Source of the DNA: Flavobacterium sp.
GTDB taxonomy: Bacteria > Bacteroidota > Bacteroidia > Flavobacteriales > Flavobacteriaceae
Direction: 5' to 3'
Assembly (NCBI GenBank): GCA_021740105.1
Contig: JAIPAM010000010.1
Location: forward strand, 1-64,000
DNA length: 64,000 nt
Part shown: in pieces, positions 17,716 to 27,347 of the stretch
Position numbering within the stretch: the first letter of the stretch is position 1
Layout: each line of letters opens with the position of its first letter
Program-made: the position numbers and the translations under genes
The notes under the pieces: generated by a model
The model's database searches: none
What the model saw: only the letters and a program-made list of their open reading frames with translations
Told to the model about the DNA's origin: nothing

Positions 17716-19026
17716 ATGGGAACATTTAAAATTGAAGGTGGCATTCGACTAAAAGGGGATATCACTCCACAAGGAGCAAAAAATGAAGCATTACAAATTT
17801 TATGTGCTGTACTATTAACTCCCGAAAAAGTCACTATCAACAATATTCCAGACATTATTGATGTCAATAAATTAATAACATTACTTGGGAATTTAGGGGT
17901 TAAAATTCAAAGAAACTCTCCTAGTTCTATCACTTTTCAAGCAGATGAAGTAAATGTAGGTTATCTAGAAACCGAAGCTTTTAAAAAAGAAGGTGGTTCT
18001 TTAAGAGGTTCCATTATGATTGTTGGTCCTTTATTAGCTCGTTTCGGAAAAGGTTATATTCCGAAACCTGGTGGTGATAAAATTGGTAGAAGAAGATTGG
18101 ATACCCACTTTGAGGGATTCATTAATCTTGGAGCCAAATTCCGTTACAATAGAGAAGACCATTTTTATGGTGTTGAAGCGCCAGACGGATTGCAAGGTGC
18201 TGATATGTTATTAGATGAAGCATCAGTAACAGGTACAGCAAATATTTTAATGGCTGCAGTTTTAGCTAAAGGAAAAACCACCGTTTACAATGCGGCATGT
18301 GAGCCTTATTTGCAACAGCTAAGCAAAATGTTGAACTCCATGGGAGCTAATATTACTGGCGTTGGATCTAATTTATTGACTATTGAAGGAGTTGAAAGTC
18401 TTGGAGGTTGCGAACATACTATCCTACCTGATATGATCGAAATTGGTTCTTGGATAGGACTTGCTGCAATGACCAGAAGTGAAATTACAATCAAAAATGT
18501 AAGTTGGGACAATCTTGGAATTATTCCAAATACCTTCCGAAAATTGGGAATTACCCTTGAAAAAAGAGGGGACGATATTTATATTCCTGCTCATAATGAT
18601 GGTTACGAAATAAAAACAGATATCGACGGATCGATTCTAACTATTGCTGACGCACCATGGCCAGGATTTACTCCTGATTTATTGAGTATTGTTTTAGTAG
18701 TAGCAACGCAAGCAAAAGGGGATGTGTTAATTCATCAAAAAATGTTTGAAAGCCGTTTGTTTTTCGTTGATAAATTGATTGATATGGGCGCTAAAATCAT
18801 GCTTTGTGATCCACATAGAGCAGTGGTTATGGGGCATAATTTCCAATCTCAACTGAAAGCGACTACCATGTCCTCGCCAGATATTCGTGCAGGAATTTCG
18901 TTATTAATTGCGGCACTTTCTGCAAAAGGGACGAGTACCATTCAAAACATTGAACAAATTGACCGAGGTTACGAAAGAATAGATGAGCGATTGCGAGCAA
19001 TAGGGGCAAATATAGTTAGAGCCTAG
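17716..19026 (+). CDS. murA: UDP-N-acetylglucosamine 1-carboxyvinyltransferase
   Basis: 'GAKNEALQILCAVLLT', 'KEGGSLRGSIMIVGPLLARFGKG', 'DIRAGISLLIAALSAKGTSTIQNIEQIDRGYERI'. Confidence 0.97.
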   Translation: MGTFKIEGGIRLKGDITPQGAKNEALQILCAVLLTPEKVTINNIPDIIDVNKLITLLGNLGVKIQRNSPSSITFQADEVNVGYLETEAFKKEGGSLRGSIMIVGPLLARFGKGYIPKPGGDKIGRRRLDTHFEGFINLGAKFRYNREDHFYGVEAPDGLQGADMLLDEASVTGTANILMAAVLAKGKTTVYNAACEPYLQQLSKMLNSMGANITGVGSNLLTIEGVESLGGCEHTILPDMIEIGSWIGLAAMTRSEITIKNVSWDNLGIIPNTFRKLGITLEKRGDDIYIPAHNDGYEIKTDIDGSILTIADAPWPGFTPDLLSIVLVVATQAKGDVLIHQKMFESRLFFVDKLIDMGAKIMLCDPHRAVVMGHNFQSQLKATTMSSPDIRAGISLLIAALSAKGTSTIQNIEQIDRGYERIDERLRAIGANIVRA

Positions 19027-19057
19027 AAATTATTTAGGATAGCAACAAATAGACTTA

Positions 19058-19927
19058 ATGGAAACAATTGAACAAACTGCTGTAAAAGCTACGTACTTTA
19101 GCATTTTTGGAAACACTTGTTTGGCCATTATAAAAGGGCTTGCTGGTTTTTTCGGAAATTCGTATGCTTTGATAGCCGATGCTATTGAATCCACGACGGA
19201 TATTTTTTCTTCCTTTTTAGTTTTGTTCGGAATTAAATATTCCAATCGCCCTGCTGATGCAAATCATCCTTATGGTCATGGTCGGGTGGAACCCTTAATC
19301 ACTTTTTTAGTTGTTGGGTTCTTAATTACCTCTGCTACAATTATTGCCTATGAAAGCATAGCCAATATTGGAACTCCACATGAATTACCAAAACCCTGGA
19401 CTCTAATTGTATTAGGCGCAATTATTATTTGGAAAGAATTTTCTTTTCGATTGGTTATGAAAAGAGGGGAGCAAACCAATAGTTCTTCCCTTAAAGCGGA
19501 TGCTTGGCACCATAGAAGTGACGCAATTACCTCTGTGGCTGCATTTATAGGTATTTCAATTGCTTTGTTTTTAGGGAAAGGGTATGAATCTGCAGATGAT
19601 TGGGCAGCACTTTTTGCATCAGCATTTATATTATATAATAGTTATCTTATTTTTAGACCTGCTTTAGGCGAAATTATGGATGAGAATTTATACGAAGATT
19701 TAGAAGCTCAAATCCGAAAAATAGCGGTTAGTGTGGAGGGTGTTATAGCAACCGAAAAGTGTTTCATTCGAAAATCCGGAATGAAGTTTCACATCGATTT
19801 ACATGCTATAGTTGACGGTACAATTTCGGTTAAAGAAGGGCATGATATTGCCCATTTATTGAAAGATACCTTAAGAGATACTATTGTGGAGTTGGGCCAC
19901 GTATTAATTCATATTGAACCGAATTAA
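19058..19927 (+). CDS. Cation diffusion facilitator family transporter
   Basis: 'SYALIADAIESTTDIFSSFLVLFGIKYSNRPADANHPYGHGRVEPL', 'DAWHHRSDAITS'. Confidence 0.95.
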   Translation: METIEQTAVKATYFSIFGNTCLAIIKGLAGFFGNSYALIADAIESTTDIFSSFLVLFGIKYSNRPADANHPYGHGRVEPLITFLVVGFLITSATIIAYESIANIGTPHELPKPWTLIVLGAIIIWKEFSFRLVMKRGEQTNSSSLKADAWHHRSDAITSVAAFIGISIALFLGKGYESADDWAALFASAFILYNSYLIFRPALGEIMDENLYEDLEAQIRKIAVSVEGVIATEKCFIRKSGMKFHIDLHAIVDGTISVKEGHDIAHLLKDTLRDTIVELGHVLIHIEPN

Positions 19928-19941
19928 TTTAAATTATTAAT

Positions 19942-19969
19942 AAAAAAGCGGGTTATTACCCGCTTTTTT
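19942..19969 (+). terminator. Intrinsic (bidirectional) terminator
   Basis: aaaaaagcgggt-tatt-acccgctttttt between convergent genes. Confidence 0.9.
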
Positions 19970-19984
19970 ATTTGTTTAAAACAA

Positions 19985-22471
19985 TTAGTCTATTGCATTT
20001 AGGATTTTTAATCCAATAATTACTCCATCTCCGATATACCCATTCTGATACGATCGTATGTAATCCAATCTAAAGAGTTTAAATTTTCCAAAACCTAAAT
20101 TATCAAGACCAATAGTGTATTCAGTATAGGGCTTTCTGTTTGGAACGGCCAATTCATGAAATCCAAGTACTAATGTTGATTTTAATTTGTTTAAAAGTGG
20201 GATTTTATTGGTAAAAAAACCTTGGTCATTGTGTTCTATATGGGCTTCAAAATAACTGTCATTAGTACTATTTGTGTAATAAGGCATAAAATTAAACACG
20301 TTTAAATAGCGATCAGTACCTCCAATATGAGTTTGATTACCGTTAAAATGTTTGTAGTCCATAAAAGCAATATTCGAGGCGTTAAATAATTTCCCCGCTT
20401 TTAAATTTATCCCCAGATTTCCTTTATTCCCCAGATTTAGATCGTAGAAAATACGGGTGTTTATATGTTCAAATTCATATTTTTTATCACTTCCTGCAAC
20501 TGCTTTTTCAAAACCTAAGAATAGGGTAGGATATTTATCATTTCTAAAATTGAATTTTCCGTCTGGACGTGAAAAATATTTATTTCCAAAATTTATTCTA
20601 GCATTTAATCCCAATTTTACTAAATGATGTTCTTCAAATCCTGGGTTTAAATAATCATTTTCATTTAATGGATTGTTTGAAGTGTAAGGCGAATCATTTT
20701 TTAAAATGGTAAAATCCGTGGTATTGAACAGCGGTTTTCTTTGAACGTATTCCACTTTACCATTAAGATTAATTCCGTTGGCAACATCTTGACCGTAATT
20801 AATTCGTGCAAATTCTAAATTGTACAATTTCATGTAATTACTTTTAAAGAATAGCGTACTTGTAGAATTGATAAAGGAGCTGATAGGTTCATTACTATTA
20901 AATTGTTCTACTTTACTACCTCCATTAATAGATAGATTGGCATAATTTTGATTGTTAAATTGGTGGTAGAATCGACCAGTAACTCGTAATCGATCTTCTG
21001 AAAATCCATAATTAATATCTGATCTAATTTCTGTTCTTTCTCCATTTTCTTCATTTCGCTTGTAGTAACTAAATCCCGTAGAAAAATTATAGCCTTGAAC
21101 AGTGTTGAATGTAAGGGAACTTAAATCAAGTAAACCTGCATAATTGAAGTTTCTTTTTTTGAACGAATTTTTATAGGTGTAACCAAATACAAGATTTCTA
21201 AGTTTGAATTTATTTTTTACATTGTCTATAGAATCCAAATAGGTTTTGGAGGTTCTAATTAAATAAATGCTGTCCTTTTTTGTATAATCAATAGATTCTT
21301 CTGCTGTTAATGGAATTGGTCTATTTTTATTCCAATAAACAGTATCTTTTTTATTCGCATTCTCTTCAAAACTGAGTATTTCATTGCTAAAGGTTTTCTT
21401 TTCGAATGAATTTATAAATTCGTAATTACTAAATACATAATTGAATTTTCCATTGAATTTGATTCCAAATATTCCAGCATTAAAGGACAAGCTTTGAGAA
21501 TTTTTTGCCCAAATTTTATTTTTAGAATTGTAACTGTAGTTTTGTTTTAAATTCATAACTTCTAAAAATTCATTCTTCATTCTGTAACCTTTAATATCCA
21601 AATCAACGGCGTAAATAGCCCAGCTATCGTCAACTATATAAATGTAACCTTCAAAAACAGGTTCTTTATCTCTTTTAGGAATGACTTTAATTTTACAAAT
21701 TTGTTGTCTGTTTTCATCGAAGAAAGTGCCTTCTAGTTTGTATTTGTAATAATTAAAAGCATTATTTGCTATAGGAGAAATCATGCTGTTATTAAAATCT
21801 ATTGTATTGTTATAAAAATCATATAGTGAGGATTCTGCCGTATTATAGCTAAAACCGTTATTATTCCCGCTAATTTTTGAAGCAATAATTTTCTCTTTTA
21901 AGTTATTTGGTTTTTCATAGGAAATTTTGGATACCGTTTCTGACAAGTAAATAATGCCACTTCCCGTAGAATCTATGTTTGCACCCATTTGTTCGCCAAG
22001 ATCTATTTTTTGACCAAATATTTTCTTAGGAAGGTCTTTCACTTTAAATATACCTCTTGAATAAAAATCGGCTTTGAATTTTCCAGTTTTGTCAGAGTTT
22101 TCTTTTTTACTAGAAATAGCACTTCTAATAATGGCATTGGCTGGATTTTCTTTCTGATTGATCACTACTTCATTTAAAGAGTAATTTTCTTCAATCATTT
22201 TTACATTCAATTGGTAGGGTAATTTCTCAATATCAATGGCAATTTTTTGAGTTTTGAATCCCAGATATTGAAAAACTATAGTGTGTTTTCCAATTTTTTT
22301 AATGTTCAATTCATAAATACCATTGTCATTTGAAGTAGTTCCGTTGTAGGTGTTCGATGAAAAAATAGTAACAAATGGAAGTGGATTTCCTTTTTCATCT
22401 GTTACGGTTCCTTTAACTTGTGCAAAATTTGAAATGCAGGCTAGTAATAATAAGTAAGTAATTTTTTTCAT
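19985..22471 (-). CDS. DUF5686 / carboxypeptidase-like regulatory domain outer-membrane protein
   Basis: Signal peptide, 'VKGTVTDEKGNPLPFVTIFSSNTYNGTTSNDNGIYEL', large beta-rich C-terminus. Confidence 0.82.
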   Translation of the reverse strand: MKKITYLLLLACISNFAQVKGTVTDEKGNPLPFVTIFSSNTYNGTTSNDNGIYELNIKKIGKHTIVFQYLGFKTQKIAIDIEKLPYQLNVKMIEENYSLNEVVINQKENPANAIIRSAISSKKENSDKTGKFKADFYSRGIFKVKDLPKKIFGQKIDLGEQMGANIDSTGSGIIYLSETVSKISYEKPNNLKEKIIASKISGNNNGFSYNTAESSLYDFYNNTIDFNNSMISPIANNAFNYYKYKLEGTFFDENRQQICKIKVIPKRDKEPVFEGYIYIVDDSWAIYAVDLDIKGYRMKNEFLEVMNLKQNYSYNSKNKIWAKNSQSLSFNAGIFGIKFNGKFNYVFSNYEFINSFEKKTFSNEILSFEENANKKDTVYWNKNRPIPLTAEESIDYTKKDSIYLIRTSKTYLDSIDNVKNKFKLRNLVFGYTYKNSFKKRNFNYAGLLDLSSLTFNTVQGYNFSTGFSYYKRNEENGERTEIRSDINYGFSEDRLRVTGRFYHQFNNQNYANLSINGGSKVEQFNSNEPISSFINSTSTLFFKSNYMKLYNLEFARINYGQDVANGINLNGKVEYVQRKPLFNTTDFTILKNDSPYTSNNPLNENDYLNPGFEEHHLVKLGLNARINFGNKYFSRPDGKFNFRNDKYPTLFLGFEKAVAGSDKKYEFEHINTRIFYDLNLGNKGNLGINLKAGKLFNASNIAFMDYKHFNGNQTHIGGTDRYLNVFNFMPYYTNSTNDSYFEAHIEHNDQGFFTNKIPLLNKLKSTLVLGFHELAVPNRKPYTEYTIGLDNLGFGKFKLFRLDYIRSYQNGYIGDGVIIGLKILNAID

Positions 22472-22535
22472 GGATTATTTTTTATAGGTTAACGACGATT
22501 AAAAAGGAGCTATGTTACAATTTAAACCAATTAGT

Positions 22536-22949
22536 TTACAAAAAGGACTGCAAAGCCAAATCGTAACTATTCAATCCAAAACCGATTATTACCCCTTTGG
22601 CATTAGCTGAAATAAAAGACTGATGGCGGAATGTTTCCCGGGAGAAAGTATTGGATATATGAACTTCTATTACGGGTGTTGAAATTGCTTTTACGGCATC
22701 TCCAATTCCAATTGAAGTGTGCGTGTAGGCTGCTGCGTTTAAAAGTATACCATCGTAGGTAAAACCTACTTCTTGAATTTTTGATATTAGCTCCCCTTCT
22801 ATATTACTTTGAAAATAGTCCAACTCTATACTTGGGTATTTATTTTCTAATACTGAAAAGTAATCTTCAAATGTTTGATAGCCATATATTTCTGGTTCTC
22901 TTTTTCCTAACAGATTTAAATTTGGCCCATTGATAATTATGATTTTCAT
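22536..22949 (-). CDS. aroQ: Type II 3-dehydroquinate dehydratase
   Basis: 'MKIIIINGPNLNLLGKREPEIYG', 'AAYTHTSIGIGDAV', 'VIEVHISN'. Confidence 0.96.
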   Translation of the reverse strand: MKIIIINGPNLNLLGKREPEIYGYQTFEDYFSVLENKYPSIELDYFQSNIEGELISKIQEVGFTYDGILLNAAAYTHTSIGIGDAVKAISTPVIEVHISNTFSRETFRHQSFISANAKGVIIGFGLNSYDLALQSFL

Positions 22950-23196
22950 TTTTTTTAGTAAAAATAGGAAATCTTACAGATTATAATTGTTTTAATATTG
23001 TTAAAACTATTTAAAATTTGTAAAATATAGTTAGTTGTCAGAAACCAATACACTAATTTGTTAATAACTATAAGTCACTACATCGATTGAAATTAAGTAT
23101 TGTTAATAAGTTTGTTAATAACTACATTCTTACCTAGTCAATTTTATTTTCTTAATATCTCTAATTTTACTATTATTAATTTTAAACTACACAAAA

Positions 23197-23736
23197 ATGA
23201 AAAAAATTATTTTAACTGCTGCTGCAGTATTCGCATTTAGCTTTGCTAATGCACAAGATTCAAAATCTTTTGGTTTTTCAAAAGGTGATATTATGGGAAG
23301 TGCTACTGTAAGTAGTATGAGTTCATCTGCGAGTGGTTCAAGCTCTGCTACTAGTTTAGCTCCATCAATTGGTTATTTTGTAACTGATGCTATCGCTTTA
23401 TCAGCTGGATTTGCTACAGCTAGTATGGGTGATGTAAAATCAACAGATTTTCAAGTTGGTGCTGCATATGTATTTAATGCTAAGAATCAATTTTCAACAA
23501 ACGTATCATTAGGCTTAGCATTTGGTTCTGGAACTGATGGAGGTGATTACAAAGCTATGGGACTTCAATTAGCTTATGGAGTTAATTATTTCGTATCCAA
23601 TCATTTTGCTGTAAGAGCAGATATTGCTGGTTTAAGATACGTTTCTGTAACACCTGATGGAGGAACTGCAGTAAGTACTACTTCAATTGGATTAGATATG
23701 TCTAACCTTTCTTTAGGATTAGTTTACAAATTCTAA
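23197..23736 (+). CDS. Outer membrane beta-barrel (porin family) protein
   Basis: Signal peptide MKKIILTAAAVFAFSFANAQ; alternating beta pattern ending in F. Confidence 0.82.
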   Translation: MKKIILTAAAVFAFSFANAQDSKSFGFSKGDIMGSATVSSMSSSASGSSSATSLAPSIGYFVTDAIALSAGFATASMGDVKSTDFQVGAAYVFNAKNQFSTNVSLGLAFGSGTDGGDYKAMGLQLAYGVNYFVSNHFAVRADIAGLRYVSVTPDGGTAVSTTSIGLDMSNLSLGLVYKF

Positions 23737-23757
23737 TAAAGAGATTTTAAAATTATT

Positions 23758-23785
23758 AAAACCACGCTTCAGGCGTGGTTTTTTT
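23758..23785 (+). terminator. Intrinsic terminator
   Basis: aaaaccacgc-ttcag-gcgtggtttt-ttt. Confidence 0.9.
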
Positions 23786-23810
23786 ATGAAAATAGTTTTC
23801 CTTTGTATTA

Positions 23811-24707
23811 ATGAATTGGACTACGTATATTAAAAGTTATCAATGTTATTTGAGAATTGAAAGAGGAATGTCTAAAAATACCATTGACAATTATTCTTTT
23901 GATATCGAAAGGCTTTGTCTTTTTCTTGAGGAGAATTCAATTTCCGTTTCTCCAATTACAATTAGCGAAGAGACTATTCAACAGTTCGTTTACCACATTG
24001 CAAAACAATTGAATGCAAGGTCACAAGCTAGAATAATTTCCGGATTAAAGAGTTTTTTTTCTTATTTAATTTTTGAAGATTATCGGTCAGACAATCCCTT
24101 GGAATTAATTGAGACCCCCAGAATTGGAAGAAAACTCCCCGATACCTTATCAATTGTTGATATTGACCGACTTATAGCAGCTATTGATTTAAGTTCCAAT
24201 GAAGGAGAGCGGAATAGGGCCATGCTTGAAACACTTTATGGTTGTGGATTGCGAGTATCTGAATTGGTAACCTTAAAAATATCGGATCTTTTCTTTGAGG
24301 AAGGATTTGTCAAAATAACTGGTAAAGGGAACAAGCAACGTTTTGTTCCAATTGGTTCTTATACTCAGAAATACATTGCCATTTATAAAGACAATGTGAG
24401 ATCTCATTTAAATATTCATAAAGGACATGAAGATACTTTGTTTTTAAATAGGAGAGGACGTCAATTGACGCGAGCAATGATATTTACAATTATTAAAGAT
24501 TTAGCTGTAAAAATCGATTTAAATAAAACCATTAGTCCGCATACCTTTCGACATTCTTTTGCTACACACTTATTAGAAAATGGTGCCGATTTACGATCGA
24601 TCCAATTAATGTTAGGGCATGAATCAATTACCACCACAGAGATTTATGTGCATTTAGATAGAAAACATTTGTCGGAAATTATGAATACGTTTCATCCGAG
24701 AAAGTGA
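23811..24707 (+). CDS. xerD: Tyrosine recombinase XerD
   Basis: 'MLETLYGCGLRVSELVTL', 'SPHTFRHSFATHLLENGADLRSIQLMLGHESITTTEIYVH'. Confidence 0.93.
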   Translation: MNWTTYIKSYQCYLRIERGMSKNTIDNYSFDIERLCLFLEENSISVSPITISEETIQQFVYHIAKQLNARSQARIISGLKSFFSYLIFEDYRSDNPLELIETPRIGRKLPDTLSIVDIDRLIAAIDLSSNEGERNRAMLETLYGCGLRVSELVTLKISDLFFEEGFVKITGKGNKQRFVPIGSYTQKYIAIYKDNVRSHLNIHKGHEDTLFLNRRGRQLTRAMIFTIIKDLAVKIDLNKTISPHTFRHSFATHLLENGADLRSIQLMLGHESITTTEIYVHLDRKHLSEIMNTFHPRK

Positions 24708-24754
24708 TTTGAGATTTAAGATTTAAGATTTTTGATTTCTGAATAATAAAAAAA

Positions 24755-24778
24755 GGCTTACTAATAAAATAATAAGCC
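24755..24778 (-). terminator. Probable terminator for rny
   Basis: Minus strand GGCTTAT…GTAAGCC followed by T7. Confidence 0.55.
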
Positions 24779-24800
24779 CTTGAATTATTTAATAATAAAA

Positions 24801-26366
24801 CTATTTAGCAATATTAACCGCTCTAGTTTCTCTAATTACTGTTACTTTAACTTGACCAGGATAGGTCATTTCTGTTTGAATTTTTTGTGATATTTCAAAT
24901 GATAAAGTGGCAGCATTGTCATCTGATACTTTTTCACTTTCTACAATAACACGCAATTCTCTACCAGCTTGGATTGCATAAGCGTTTTTAACTCCATTGA
25001 ATCCAAATGCAACTTCTTCTAAATCTTTTAAACGTTGGATGTAAGAATCCAATACTTGTCTTCTTGCTCCAGGGCGTGCTCCAGAAATAGCATCACAAAC
25101 TTGGATAATTGGAGATAGTAATGACTTCATTTCAATCTCATCGTGGTGTGCTCCAATGGCATTACAAACTTCTTCTTTCTCGCCATATTTCTCAGCCCAT
25201 TGCATTCCTAATAAGGCGTGTGGTAAATCGCTTTCAGCATCTGGCACTTTTCCGATATCGTGTAATAAACCAGCTCTTTTGGCTAGTTTAACATTCAAGC
25301 CTAATTCTGCCGCCATGATTCCACAAAGCTTAGAAACTTCTCTTGAGTGTTGCAATAAGTTTTGACCATAAGAAGAACGGTATTTCATTCTACCAACCAC
25401 TTTAATCAATTCTGGATGCAAACCGTGAATTCCTAAATCGATTACCGTTCTTTTACCAACTTCAATAATCTCATCATCAATTTGTTTTGCCGTTTTTGCA
25501 ACTACTTCTTCAATTCTTGCTGGGTGAATTCTACCGTCAGTAACTAATTTATGAAGTGCCAAACGAGCAATTTCTCTTCTAACAGGGTCAAAACAAGATA
25601 AAATAATTGCTTCTGGAGTATCATCAACTATAATTTCTACGCCTGTTGCCGCTTCTAAAGCTCGGATATTTCGACCTTCACGACCAATAATTCTTCCTTT
25701 TACATCGTCAGATTCAATATTGAAAACAGAAACGCAATTTTCTACCGCTTCTTCTGTACCCACTCTTTGGATAGTGTTGATGATAATTTTCTTCGCTTCT
25801 TGTTGAGCAGTTAGTTTGGCTTCTTCAATAGTGTCTTGAATTTGAGCCATCGCTTTGGTTTTGGCTTCTGCTTTTAAACCTTCAATTAGCTGGTTGCTTG
25901 CCTCTTCCGCTGATAAACCTGAAATTACTTCCAACTGGTTTAACTGGCTTTTATGCATTTTCTCAACTTCCACTTGCTTCTTGTCAAGAATTTCAATTTT
26001 TGAAGTGTATTCCACTATTTTAGCTTCAAAATCGTCATTGATTTTTTTAGCTTTGGCCAATTCATTTGAAATTTGAGATTCTTTATCACGAACTCTTTTC
26101 TCAACTTCGGCTACCTTTCTTTCTCTTCCTAGAATTACTTCTTCGTGTTCCGATTTCAATTCGATAAATCTTTCTTTAGCTTGAAGAATTTTATCTTTTT
26201 TGATGTTTTCTCCTTCTAAATTTGCGTCTTTTAAGATTGAAGCGGCTTCTTTTTTAGCATTTTGAACTAAACTAGAAACACTGCTTTTTTCCATCACTTT
26301 TGCAAGAATAAATCCTCCTGCAACCCCAACTATTCCCGAAATAATTATTATTAATGTACTGTCCAT
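24801..26366 (-). CDS. rny: Ribonuclease Y
   Basis: N-terminal TM plus coiled coil, KH '[34 protein letters not shown]', HD '[13 protein letters not shown]'. Confidence 0.97.
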   Translation of the reverse strand: MDSTLIIIISGIVGVAGGFILAKVMEKSSVSSLVQNAKKEAASILKDANLEGENIKKDKILQAKERFIELKSEHEEVILGRERKVAEVEKRVRDKESQISNELAKAKKINDDFEAKIVEYTSKIEILDKKQVEVEKMHKSQLNQLEVISGLSAEEASNQLIEGLKAEAKTKAMAQIQDTIEEAKLTAQQEAKKIIINTIQRVGTEEAVENCVSVFNIESDDVKGRIIGREGRNIRALEAATGVEIIVDDTPEAIILSCFDPVRREIARLALHKLVTDGRIHPARIEEVVAKTAKQIDDEIIEVGKRTVIDLGIHGLHPELIKVVGRMKYRSSYGQNLLQHSREVSKLCGIMAAELGLNVKLAKRAGLLHDIGKVPDAESDLPHALLGMQWAEKYGEKEEVCNAIGAHHDEIEMKSLLSPIIQVCDAISGARPGARRQVLDSYIQRLKDLEEVAFGFNGVKNAYAIQAGRELRVIVESEKVSDDNAATLSFEISQKIQTEMTYPGQVKVTVIRETRAVNIAK

Positions 26367-26386
26367 GTTTTGTAAAATTTATATAT

Positions 26387-26555
26387 AAAAAAAGCCCACA
26401 TTAGATTTCTTGAATAAACTCGGAAATACAAGTTTTGAGCTAACTCATTGTTCAAGCTTTCACGCAGAGGTGACATGCTATAGTAATGAAGATTCGCTCA
26501 TTCTAAATTGTTAGTGTTGAGTTTACCAAATAGGAACTAATGTAGGCAGTATCTT
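26387..26555 (-). ncRNA. ssrS: 6S RNA candidate
   Basis: ~165-nt intergenic RNA between zapA and rny. 11-bp closing helix (minus strand GCCTACATTAG 26547-26537 with CTAATGTGGGC 26404-26394), second helix TAAACTC/GAGTTTA (26525-26519 / 26421-26415) separated by an 11x10 internal loop; T7 tract directly after the closing helix. Confidence 0.8.
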
Positions 26556-26575
26556 AGTTATTGTTAAGAACGTAT

Positions 26576-26869
26576 TTATTTATCGAGATAATTCGCTAAT
26601 AATTCATTTATTTTTTTAAGTCTTTCGTTCGTTTCTACATTATCGACCGACTTATCAATTTGCTTTTGTTCTAATTGAGAGGCAAACTGTAAGGCACACA
26701 TGGCCAAAACATCTTGCTTATCTCGAACCGCATAATTTTCTTCAAATTGCTTAATCATAATATCAATTTTTTTAGAAGCACTTCTAAGTCCTTCTTCTTG
26801 AGATATATCTACCGTTAACGGATATACCCTGTCTGCAATTGATAATTTAATTTTAAGCTTCTCATCCAT
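26576..26869 (-). CDS. zapA: Cell division protein ZapA
   Basis: 'KLKIKLSIADRVYPLTVDISQEEGLRSASKKIDIMIKQFEENYAVRDKQDVLAMCALQFASQLEQ'. Confidence 0.92.
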   Translation of the reverse strand: MDEKLKIKLSIADRVYPLTVDISQEEGLRSASKKIDIMIKQFEENYAVRDKQDVLAMCALQFASQLEQKQIDKSVDNVETNERLKKINELLANYLDK

Positions 26870-26875
26870 AGTTTT

Positions 26876-27166
26876 CTAATCGGACAACTGTGCTATACAG
26901 TAATCAATTTCACGGATTAATGAATTTATTTTTAGCTTCGTTTCTCTTTTATTTTCTTCACTGCCAAGTAAAGAATTAGCTATTTTGATTGAATTGTATT
27001 GCGATTTTAAAAGTTCAATCTCTGAAGATTGATTTTTAATTGTCTGTGCAGAATCGCTAATTTCTCTATTTAAAATAGTATTGTTTTTCTCTAAAGTTTC
27101 TATTTTACTAAAGAGTTTTTCAATATTACTTTCTAGAGTTTTAATTATTTCTGCAAATTCACTCAT
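26876..27166 (-). CDS. Small coiled-coil protein (ZapB-like position)
   Basis: Heptad-rich 96 aa, directly upstream of zapA. Confidence 0.75.
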   Translation of the reverse strand: MSEFAEIIKTLESNIEKLFSKIETLEKNNTILNREISDSAQTIKNQSSEIELLKSQYNSIKIANSLLGSEENKRETKLKINSLIREIDYCIAQLSD

Positions 27167-27347
27167 TATGAAACTAAATCATTACTTAATCTACAAAGTT
27201 AGTATTCCTATTTAATTAATCGTCTATTTTTGGTAATTTTTTTTGCCAATCGGATTATTATTTTTTAATAATTTGAAATTTAGTAGTTTATACTCCTTTT
27301 CTTTTTTTGATGTAAAACTTTTTTTTAATTTAGCAAAAACCTTTACC

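Noticed and set aside
23811-24707. XerD-like gene as a mobile-element integrase
   Set aside because: Sequence and housekeeping context (between an OM protein and rny) fit chromosomal XerD; no flanking att-like repeats noticed.
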